This document shows positions 26,501 to 38,500 of a stretch of 64,000 nt of DNA, one piece after another. A program made the translations under genes and the position numbers. Position 1 is the first letter of the stretch. Each line of letters starts with the position of its first letter. Source of the DNA: Sabellastarte sp. h YS-2021 (Eukaryota > Annelida > Polychaeta > Sabellida > Sabellidae); contig OZ024927.1 in the NCBI GenBank assembly GCA_964017235.1, positions 56,487,293 to 56,551,292 of the forward strand, read 5' to 3'. The notes under the pieces are model-generated. The model did not search any database, was not told where the DNA came from, and saw only the letters and a program-made list of their open reading frames with translations.

Positions 26501-29500
26501 GCTGCACTTAAGATCCCCAACATTGACTAAAGTCCCAATACAACTGAGACCCCAAACACCTAAACGTTAAATGAATCCAAGATGTTAACTATTGTAGCAC
26601 AAAAAAATGAGCATTGGGAGTATTGCATAGAGTTTATGTTCATCATGATTGTTACTTGTGTATAGGGTTTTATGAGGGAAGAAACATTTTGTAATATAGT
26701 GTTCGATTCTATTGTTCCTATGCTTTGTTTCTTGAGTTATCAATTAACAACAGCCATGTTTTAATTTGTCTCTTATGTTTTAAAAGATTATACTTTTAAT
26801 TTTGCTAATGACCTTATCTAATGCTTGTATTTCATGCTCTATTTTAGTTATTTCATTTCTAGTTCCTATTTGAGAACTCTTTTACTTTAATACTAACCAA
26901 TTTACAAATGACAGGTTTTGAAAGTTTATTACTTTCAGCCATTTCTAAAGAACTGTCAAATGATTGTTTGATACCATCACAGAGCTGTTTATCTTTTATA
27001 TTTGATTCATTACATTTCCAGTAATTAGATCCTCTCTTATCATCATGGCACTTTATATCCACAATAACACTTTGTAATCTGATATAAATGCAGATCTAAT
27101 AAAACATTTTTCTGCAAGGCTTGAAAGATAGTCAGTAGTGGTGTCTAGACATCACGTCTCTCAGTTCCTCACACAAGGCCCATATCTCGGCAACCAACTA
27201 ACAATTTTGAACTGATTGGGTGGCCTTTCTTTGGACCATAAGTTGTTAACTATACTTCTCACTTGCAAAAATAGCCAAAACAGAGAATGGACATGAAAAA
27301 TAGTTCTTGTGGACAGGATTATCTTGATCTTAAAATTTTTATTTTAGTTTGTTTTTAATTACTGAATCCCAGTGGAACTATTTTTATGGGGGTGTTCAAC
27401 TGGAGCCAACCTGTCGGTAACTAGCTATTTTTGAGGGTCGGGAGTGATGTTTTTAAAGTTGGTTAGGGTCGGTTGTAGTTTCCCAGCTTGTCGGGGTGGA
27501 TCAGCAAAATATCAAACATGTTTGATATTTCACTGACCCTCCATATCTCTGCATCATGACTGTGGCTCCGCCCACCGTGAAACCGTCCTGTCATGGATCT
27601 CTATGGCTTGTCGGTTATACTTCCCATCTTGTCCTACACTGTAACTGTCCTGTCTTTAAAACTCTCCATCCTGTCCTGCTTCTGTGCCAGGACTCCACCT
27701 CCAAACAGGCCGAAATAGGCGTTTGCTTTTCACAATTATCTAGGGTAGTTGTGAGTTGAAGTTGGCTAATTTTATAATTTAGGATTTTGTTTTTTACAAA
27801 AACACTGCTGCTTATTATTTGACAATGATTCCTATGAAAGGCAGAAGAGTCGGGAAGATAGAAGTTCCCACTGACAGTGTTCTGATTTGAGCTAAGGGAC
27901 ACAGCGGCAGATATCCAGTGGAGGAGGGATGAGAGGTAGGCCAGAGAGAGGGAAGAGGCACAACAACAGCAACAGATGGGAAGGAGGCAAGGTGGGAGGA
28001 TGCAAGAGTGGAGGAATCACACTCACAAGAGGAGAGGAGGAACAACCAGAAAAAAGACCCATGGCAGAAAGAAGTGACACTGAAGCAGAGGCTGCTGGAA
28101 GAGAGGCTGGACCATCACAGTCACATTACAAGAAGGTGCACATGACCAACATATTTCTCACTGATTCTGATGAGAAGGCTATTAAGGACTTTGTGAGGGA
28201 CTACAAGGAGTTGTACGACAATACTAGTGAAAATTTCAAGGACAAAGCAAGTAAAGAGTGTCCCTGGGAGCAGATCACCAAGAGTCACAAGCTATCTGTC
28301 AAGGTGTGCAAGACCTGGTTTGACTCGCAAAGAACACGTTACGGGAATTTGATGCAGTTAAAGTCTTGACAGGCCTGGAAGGAGATGATGGAACATCAGA
28401 CTTGGATACAGGACAAGCTAGGATTCCTGAGGTAATACATCAGACGCAAGGGGCTCAGCATGTCATCAGTCTTCAAATCGCAAGCCCGAGGAACCAATAA
28501 TTCAGCTACTACAGCACACAACATCTCCAGAGCCTCTACTGACACAGACAATATGGAGATCAGCATGCAAGCAACAGACACCATGTTACAGCCTCAACAT
28601 GGCATGAGCCCCACTGCAGCCTCGGGGTGCTCTTCGGTCGACCAGCAGGTCATGGACTAGTTCACACAGATGATAAGCATGCTGTCATCATTCCTAAGGC
28701 AAAAGCAGGAGACAACAACACATACAGCTTCTGCAACTACCTGGCGTCAGAGATGGAGGGATTAGGGGAGAAAGACTTTCAGATATTTAGAAACAAGGTT
28801 GTCAAGCTCCTTAGCAACATTCATAGCAAGGTAGACCCACATGGTTGGCAGCCACAGAACAGACACTTTCACATTTGTGCCACAGACATTTCAACAGCAA
28901 CCAGCTCCAGCTGCAAGGGATACTTCTGAACCATCCAAGAGACACAGATGACTTTAAGCCATGTCATCTAATCCGCTCAGCAGAGTCAAGTGGCCAGCAA
29001 AGGAAACCCGCAGCAGTCCAGAGGGCAGCCAAATTCCTTCCTAGTCATTGACAACCAACAGGCTGGACCTGCGTCAGTCTGTGATGAGCAACCAACAGAT
29101 TGACACACGGCAACTGTTTTCACCTGTGGACACACCAGCCTCCTCTCCTCCAACCACCACCGCCTCACAGCAAGAACATCAGCAGTTTTTTAAACTTTTT
29201 ATAAATAATTTTGAAATATGTGGAACTTAGAAAATAAAGAATTGATGAAATTTAAACCCGAAAAGACAGGAAAAAGAAAAGAAAAGAAAAAATTTAAAAC
29301 AAAATTTGAAAAAAAAATTATAAAAAAAAAAAAAAATTTGGAAGTTGGAAGTTTTAGTAACACCGGCAATAAACGTTCTTGGAATAATTGGTTAGTCCTT
29401 AAAAGGACTGATAGTAGTCCTGAGAAGGACTGATAGGACTGCCAGCTTCTGCCCCAAAGGTGCTTGGTTGACAAATCTCATCTCCTGTCCTCCTGCCAAG

Positions 29501-32500
29501 ACAATGCCCCATGTGATTGAAGTAGTCCTTGAGTAGTTCTCGTTGATATTTGGCCTCCCTCGAAGGATTTCTGTAGTTCTCATTTGGCACATACACAGCC
29601 TATTTATTCTGTTGGGCTACTAGATCATTTCCTGGGCTTGGTGCCCTGTCTGCCCCACCCGGTGTGTCCTCAGCATGTTGTGCAGCACCACACATGTAAA
29701 CACAATGTCCCTGACAACCCTTGGTCTTTGCTCCATGGTGCCCAGTAGTACCCTGAAGCAGCTCACTAAGATTCCAAAGGCCCTTTCCACTACCCTCCTG
29801 CCCCTGGAGATCCTGTAGTTGGCTATTCTTTCCTCCCTGGTCACTTATCTCTGTCAGTAGGGTTTGACCATCCAGATCATCAAAACGAAGGCGTCCTCAC
29901 ATGGCAAGAAGTAGTGTAAGTCTGGCCCTCCCGCCCCCAGGGGTTGAGGTGGTAGAAGCCCCAAGCTGCCATTTTCAATCTTCTCCCTCAAAAGGCTTCT
30001 GTTGAAAATCTGTGCATCTGAGCATGAACCACTGCACCCACAGTCTATCCACAGGAATCTGTATTCTGTGCATCTGAGCATGAACCACTGAACCCACAGT
30101 CTATCCACAGGAATCTGTATTCTGCATCCACCAGGGCCAGGAGAACCAGGAAAAAGAAGCCCTTGTAATTGTAATAGTCACTGCCCGATTTCTTTGGCTT
30201 CTTCATGGTGATATGCTTAATGGGATCAGGCTTGGGGCTGAGGCTGTGCTAGTGTCTGCATGGCAGGTGATGGTGCTGGGTTCAAATGTGTCCTCCTCTG
30301 TCTTTTCACCAAGATGCAAATCAAAATACTAAACCCTAAGATATAATATTAAGTACCCTAAACTGATGTCTGAAGTCTCTGTGGTGTTTAGCTGGCATCT
30401 TTGTAGTGACAAATGATGTTTTTGTGAGCCAGAGGCGGGGTATATATAGTTTTTGCTCTATCCTGACTCTGGATCCTTACTCCAGGATTTAATCAGTCCA
30501 GTTGGGGTGAGTCGGGAAAATACTCTAGTCCTGTCTGTTTGTGACTACAGGTTGTGGGGTGATTATAACTTGTCTGTTAGGGGTTTACAGCTTGTCCTGG
30601 TAGGTTCCCGTCTTGTTGTGAAGAAAATGATCCCGACCCCAAGTCAGGTCAGGATGTTGATCCAGACAACCTGGTATAATCTACGTCCTGTTGGAAAGAT
30701 GTAACCGACCCATCATTTGTGCATGCTTTTTTGTGGGTTTCATTCCCAATTCCACGATTTTTGCAACCGACACAAGAGCCATTGAGTTGGTTACTAGATC
30801 AGTTCCAGTGGAACAACCCCATTACTTTTATGCAATATTATATAGACAGTGTTTTAATATATATCTGCTTTTTAAACTGTTTAACTTTGAGGTCACGTAG
30901 AACTTGAAATGTATGAAGAAGTATACATGCATAAAGGATGACCCAAAATACAAATAAAATACATAAATAACTATACAGATTAAAAACAAAAATACATAAG
31001 ATCATAATTAAACGACTAGAATATAGAAACAATAAACTGTATGGAAACAAATGCAACAAAATGGACACAAAGCATCAATAGAATAAAATCCTTTAAAAGA
31101 GTAGACTGTACAAACAAAATAAAACATAAAATAAAACTTTATTTCATTCAATCTAGTCCAGTCTAGTACCGTATTGTGATATTTATACCTCCTCTATTTA
31201 GTTGCCTCTTACAACACACAGGAGGACACATTGGGCCTGATCTGCTTCCCCAGACCCAGACAGGGAGATTTTATTTCTTTGTGGTTTTATGTCGCTTTCA
31301 ACACTGTACAGGTCATATCACGATGGGTAGTTGGAAGGGCAGAGGAAACCAGTACCTTCAGTTCGTCATGATTTCTGCACTGTAAACTGCCGACCAGTGA
31401 CAAGCAACTACCAGCTTTCCCACTTGAGGCCGTGCCGGGAATCAAACCCCGGCCTCAGAGGTGGGAGGCGAGAGTGTTACCACTCTGCCACCATGGCCCC
31501 TACAAAGAGATGATCAACCCTAATTATTTATCTTCTGTCAGTTTAAAAGCCAAACTTAAAGTTATTTTATAGTAGTGCGTTGTGCATGTGTGTTTTTCAA
31601 TGTTATTCAATAGTAATGACTGTAAATTTGTGAAAATAAAAAATGATGTACAGTATGCATGTTTGAAGCACCTACCACCAACAAGAAAAGTAAAAATGTT
31701 AAAAAGAACAGTGATTCGGGACATTCTGATTCAGTGAAGAGTAATGGTCAACTGATGATCTGGTGTGTCAGGACTCTAAATTAAAGAAAAGGTAAAAGGC
31801 AAATTGAGGAAGCTTCCGCCTCAGGCCAATTTGACCACAGTGGTGTGGAAGATGTGGTGGCTTCAGACTGGACAGACTGGACTTCAGAGTGGACAGAGAC
31901 TGGGTAGAATACAGATATTCAAATGATGATACTGAGGCAAGAAAGTGAACGACAGATTCAACCAGGTAAAGGAACAAGCCGCAGGATCCAGAGCACAACA
32001 AACTTCAAAACTGGACAATCATAATGTAAGTACTTATTCTAGAATATTTAGGCGGAGTAGGACATTTAGTAAAAAATAAAGTAATTTCTGGAAAGCAGTG
32101 AGTCAGTCATCTTAGGATGACATGCAGTTACCATACTGTAAATGTCTCCATAAATATATACAAATAAGAAAAAAGAAAGTAGCTTGGCTGTCCGAGCCTA
32201 TCTTGAGGCCCCAGCAGGCAGCGCATAAAAGTACATAAAAGTGCAGGTAGTTCTCATAACCAGTGCATTTCTATTCTAGAAAAGATGACAGTGTTTTAAT
32301 GTTGATTTGTGTGATATTAATACATGTTCTGGTCAGATTTCTGCTCCACTGGTCAGTGAGGGCAAGTGTAAAATTTTTGATGACAGTGTGTTTGTAACCA
32401 CAAGAATATTTTACAATTCAAATTGTCACACAAAAAATGTCAAAGCTAGGGGAAGTAAGGGGATCTTTTGAAGCCGGGGAGAAGAGTTGGGATTATATTA

Positions 32501-35500
32501 TCTGTGAACATTCAAACAAAGTGTGCCCTAGTATTCAGAACAATGGTTATATCATAACAGTAAGTGACAAGGTCCCTCAACAGGTTGACAACGTATAAAG
32601 TTTTTTGTGATTCTGTTAAAGATCTTATGTTAGAAAATGTTGTTTGTAAAGAGCACACCAAGGTGGGGGGATTTCAGAAGTCCCTGTGAAAAGAGGGATG
32701 CAATACCTTCTGTACAAACATAGTTTTAAATGGTATTGTGGGAGGTGTCAAAGACAACAATGGTGCCAATATTTGTAACAATGACACATTGAGTGTCAAC
32801 AAAGTTCTGATTTATATTTACCTTCTTATGGGGCAAAAACCGATTTCCAATCAAAAGAAATACTGCAATTGGCACACATGATCTTGGGGGCCTTAATGTT
32901 GTCGATATATTCTCCAAAGAGAAATCTCTTAAAGCCTCATGGATCCCAAAACTCCTAGATAATGATAATAAATGCCGTATAATTTTAGACTACTTCTTAC
33001 AAAAGAAGAATTTCAATTATGAAATACTACTCAAAACAAATTTCCGCAAGAAAACACAGTGTGATGTTGCTTTGCAACTCCCAGACTTCTATTGCAACCT
33101 ACTCTTAGCATTCAACCATTGCAAATATATCAAACCTACGTACAAACTAACCAATATGGAGCTGTTAACTCAATGCATATGGGGAAATGAATATTTTAAA
33201 TCTCAAGAAAAACTCTCTTCTTAATCAATTGGATAAAAAGTGGATTTATATATGTGAAAGATCTCTTAGACAAGGATGGAATGTGGCTAAGTGAACAAGA
33301 ATTAATCTCTAAACTTCAAAAGAAAAACAATTGGATTGCTGAACTCATGATAATTAAAAAAGCAGTTGGTAAATACCTACAAAATAAAGATTTTTCAAAT
33401 TGCAAATACATCCAAGATAGACTGCTTAATAGGTTGATCTTCACTACACGTTTAAAAACTTATAATATTTCTGAAGATAACTGCAATGCAAAATTCTTCT
33501 ACACAATATTGAGAGATAAAAAATTTGAACGACCTTTTTCAGAAAAAATGTGGGAAAAGGAACTTAACCTGACTATACAGAACCATGAATGGACAAACAT
33601 ATACAAAAATATTACAAACTCTATCAAGTACAGAAAATACTCAGAATTTAAATTCAAAATCCTTCATAATATACTTCCCTGTGGGAAACTGATTTCTAAA
33701 TGGAACAAAACAAAATCCAGATATTGTGATTACTGTAAAGAAACCGAAAATATACCACATTTGCTCTATGAATGCACTAGGATTAAGAACTTATGGCTTC
33801 AGCTGAGTGGAATATTACAGATAGATATCAAACTGAAGCATATCATTTTAGGTCTACAGAATATTTCCATTCAAAATGAAATAAAAAATATTGTCATTGT
33901 AATGGTCATGTATGCTATTTATTCCACCTGGGTAAAATGTAGTTTTGAAAATATATGTTACAGTACCATTAACCTAAATCACATCATTAAAGAGTACATT
34001 ATACTGTATTGTAATACCTTCAGTCTCACATATGAAGATCTATGTAAAAAAACAAAGTTCTGATTTCATCTTATTGTTTGATGGCAATGAGTGTGTAGAA
34101 TGTGACAAATACTTTACACTAACTGGTGTGACTTTAATCAAATGTGATGTTTTTAATTTGTGGCATGGCAAAAGTGACTTTGAATTTGACTTTATAACTC
34201 TGTTAGACTTTATTCCTTCTAAAAAGACTTTGTGAATGAATATGATGCCTGTCTAATTGAGTGTCATACACAGGTCAAAGATAGTGGTAACCTCAATTTC
34301 TTGGAATGCAGAATTCCTGCAAAATTCCAATTGAATACAGAGGAATGGCAGATGCACCTGCAAGTATATTGGGATGAGCAACTTTTACATTTGCTCAGAT
34401 TTTGCTTTCCCTTAGATTTCAATGGAACTGGCACTTTACCTCATGAGAATAGGAATCACACTTATGCCCTTGAATACCCCCAGCAGCTATGGAGGCATAT
34501 TTGGTGGAAGAAAATGAAAATGGTGCCACCTTATGGCCATTTAGAAATAATCCCATTACTGATTAGTATATATCTCCATTCATGACCTGTGAGAAAAGCT
34601 ATCAAACAAAACGGTGCATCAATATTGATTTATCATGGCCCAAAAATTATTTAGCCAATGCTGATGTAGATAATAACTTGTATATGGTTACAAATTTTGC
34701 ACTCCCCTTCTCCAGTATTAACCATGTCACTGATACTGTTAAGAAAATTGCTTTTCCGTCTCATCAGGCTTGATCCAAACGACTGAGACCTTCTGGGTTT
34801 CAATTGGAAGGGTGTTAGCTACCTTGTCGTCTGTCTGCTGTTTGGGAGTCATCACGGGATGCAAATTTTTCAGCATCAAAGTGACATCACATATCACATG
34901 ATGTGTTACCAGGGGTTTACAGTGCTGAATTACATAGATGATTTTGTAGGGGTTAGGACACCAAATGTCATGTGTTGCTCTTATGATGCATTGCTCATCT
35001 TACTTCAGCAGTTAGGCCTAGAGATTAGCATCAACAATTTGGTCTATCCAGGGATGAAGGTAATGTGCTTAGGCATCGACTTTGTTACTGTTGAATGCAC
35101 TCTCTCTGGAAGTCAAACTGCATCGGATTACTTGTAGCATCAAAGAGTGGTTGAAAAAGCATTTTTGCTCCAAAAACCAGTTAAAATCACTTTTAGGCAA
35201 CCTTTTTTTACATCCAAGTGTGTTAAGACTGCTAGGTACTTTTTCAACAAAATGCTCTAGCTTTTAAGAAACAATTATGACGCCTCAACCATCACCCTGA
35301 CCCAAAAGTTCAAAATGGGCCTAAGATGGTTTGAAAAATTTTTGCAGGACTTCAATGGCGGGCAATATTTTTAGCATAAGCCCTCATTTGACATAATGGA
35401 GCTGGATTCTTTCCTCAATGGGTTGGGGGCAGGTACAATAACAGGGTCTATTATCGCCTAGTGGTAAAACATTTTCAAAACCCGGGCAATGTCCATCATG

Positions 35501-38500
35501 AAATTTTCAAAATACTACTGGCAGTTTTGCATCTTTGCCAATGACTGGCAACACAAGTCAATCCTGGTTTGATGTGACATCTAGGTGTAATCTTCTTAAC
35601 AGTGACATAACTAGCGATCTCACATGTGCTAGAAATATCTGGTATAAAACTTATTAAAACAACATAAATCTCAGTTACACCCAGGACAAGGTGGCAAAAT
35701 ACACAGCATCAGTGAGCCCAGTTGTGTGCTTGGGTCAAGAATCCTAAATGGCTAAAACAGCTCAGTCATTACTCTACCTTGACTATGGAGAAAAAAAAAA
35801 GAAATAATGTCATGCTGCTTGTACATATTCTGCACTTTGTTTCAGATGAGAAGCATCTGTCCAGACTGATGTTGGGGGCTAGTGCCAGGGTTAGTGCTCC
35901 ATAGTGCGGCAGGGTTAGTGCTCCATGGCCACAGATCAGGGCTAACTATGAACTGTTATTTTGAAATTTTACAGCATTTTGCATGTTCATTTAAAATCAC
36001 CTACAGAGGTGAATTTAAGCATAATTATGGCATATTTGGAGTATTTGGCTGAAATTCAGATGTTTATAAATATGGTGGTGCTAACAACATATCGGCCATT
36101 AAGGCTAGCCTTGTTATCTATGGTTTGAATCACTCCTCACTGAATTACCCAAGTGTAAAATACTGTGTGAAAGCTATGAAAATAAACCAGCCTCTGGCCA
36201 TTATGAAGAGGGAGATCTATCTTTGAATACCTTGAGGTGCATAATCTCATTGTGTAACACCTTGCAGTTTGGCTGTTTTCAAGCAAGCCTTCTTCATTGC
36301 CTATATTGGCTTCTTGAGGATCTCAAATCTGGCTCCTCATGCTGTCGGGGTTTATGATCCATCCAAAAATATGACCCCTAGTGATGTTACATTTCAGAGA
36401 AGTATCATGGACATTATGCTTTGCAAAGTACAGATAAGATACTCACTATCATTCTTTGTAAGTTAAAGTACTTCCCTCTGTGCCTTGCCAGGGTTTTGTA
36501 AAAGACCATCAAGGTTTATAACCCAACAGCCAGCACAAGAAGGTTCTTAACAAATTAAATTTAAAATGTGTTGAGCTACCGACCGAAACACCTTCCTTTC
36601 CTTCTGGCATTCAGGAGCCAATCTGGCTTCCAATGCCCACATGCTTATACAGAGTATTAAATGCCATGGCTCCTGGATGACCGATAGTGTCTGGTTGTAT
36701 ATACAGCAAGACAACTCTTATAGTTCTGATGTTGCTGCTTTTTTGTTCAATTAATATGTACTTACCACTACGGTTAGGATTTTAGAGTTTTTGTATATTT
36801 ATTTCAACTTAAAATTCTTAAATCTAGAAATTGAGGATTGGGTCTCCTTATCTTGCCACAGGCTTGTTGGTATAAATAGGAATCTGACTTTTAACCTCAT
36901 TTGAGGTCATCTAGGTAAACGTTAAATTCTTGGCTTGCTGTTGGTTAAGGTCATCTAAATCTTCTAGTTTACTTATTTTGCATTTTATCTTATAATAATC
37001 TTAATCTGGTTCATGGCTTTTCAAGTTAAGTCACCTTAAGGGGCTTATGGCAACTTTAAATGTTGATTATAACTCTTGTGTAATTTAATTCATATTTAAG
37101 TCTAATCTTATGTTTCTTTATGTGAATTGTAGTTGGACTTGTGTATCTGGACTGTACGTAAACGTAGTAATTTATTAGAATTTGTATATTAATAAAATAT
37201 CCCGTCTTGTGTGTTTACTGTGACTCAGGATGGGGGACTGTTTGGCAGAAAAATGTGATAAATATAACTACTAGAAATATATCTCTTATTAATTTCCATT
37301 TTCCAAGAATATGCAATTTTGTTTGGATTTTTATGTCTCAAGATATCAGTTACTTAAGTTTAACATGAATTTGCAGCAAATATCAGCTGAGCTTCTATCC
37401 TCAAAAATTAAGGTACAGTTAGAATCACCAACAATAACTGCTTGCTAATTTTCAACAATTTCTGCACATTATTGTTTCTTGTCGTGAATGGTTTGAAATG
37501 CTTCCTTAGTGACATGCCTTTGCCTATGAAGCTGTAATCAAAGTCTCTTAAAATCTCTCCAGTAGAATATATTTCTTGTGAACATGCGATATCATACTTA
37601 TGTTTTTTGCCACATAGATAGTACCTGTCTTTCATGAAAATGTCTTAAACCACAAATATTCACTGTAATTGTATAATGCTCAATCTGTTCAAGCTAGAAT
37701 GGTCCATTTCAAAATAAAAACTCACAGCATTGTAATTGCAGGGTTAATCTAATTACATGGATCAGTCCAAAGGTTGTGTTTTGATACTCTTTTGTTTGAT
37801 GTCGATGCTTTTCTTCATTGGAGTTGATAATGCCTGCAATTTTAGCCCTAGCCATTTTAATATACTCATTTGTCTTATTTCTTTACTTTCTGTATCTACT
37901 TGTGATCTTCTGGGTACACTAGATGACTGAACAGATTGATTTTATAACACAGCTCTCTGTGCCACTGCTACTCTGCCAAGTGTTATGTCACAGGGCAAGC
38001 AAGGTAGTAATTACCGGTTGCTTTTAAATGGCAAAAGGAAAAGACAAAAACTTTTACTTAACACATTTATTTAACAATTAAAAATAATGATTAAAACCAA
38101 TCTGACCTCACCACAATCCTATCCATGTAACTACATTTAAGTTTGTCCACCGTATCCAGTAATCTTTCCTGTAAACTGTCCGGTGTCCACTAACACACAA
38201 ACATCTGTATCCTGTGATCTGTTCAATGTCCGATGACACAAAATGTCCTTATATTGTGATCTTTTCAGTGTCCAGTAACACAAAATGTCTGTTTACAGTA
38301 TTCAGAGAGTTTGCGCAACTGTGCTGTTTTCTCAAAACAAATCCACTCTCTGGTGGAATTGCACACTATATCCAGATACAAACAGTATCCAAAGTACAGC
38401 AAATCCACTCTCTGGTGGATCCACACACTGTATTCAAATGCAAACAATATCCAAAGTACAGCAAATCTGTATCCAGTTCACTCCAACAAGAGTTCACCAT

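Larger units (their letters stand above)
27387..30821. mobile_element. PIF/Harbinger DNA transposon, copy 1, with TIRs and TTA duplication
   Basis: The left end tgggggtgttcaactggag and the reverse complement of the right end (tggggttgttccactggaa) are imperfect terminal inverted repeats. TTA at 27384-27386 and 30822-30824 is the 3-bp target duplication usual for this superfamily. Inside are a + strand MADF/Myb-like gene and a minus-strand transposase, converging, both broken. Total 3435 bp. Confidence 0.88.

Noticed and set aside
27929-28062. Upstream extension of the Harbinger DNA-binding frame to the earlier ATG
   Set aside because: The segment is low-complexity Arg/Gly/Glu; the Met at 28063 precedes the acidic stretch and MADF domain and seems the likelier start, but this is not certain.
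29220-29340. A-rich stretch as a possible LINE tail
   Set aside because: It lies inside the Harbinger element between its two genes, and no LINE sequence adjoins it.
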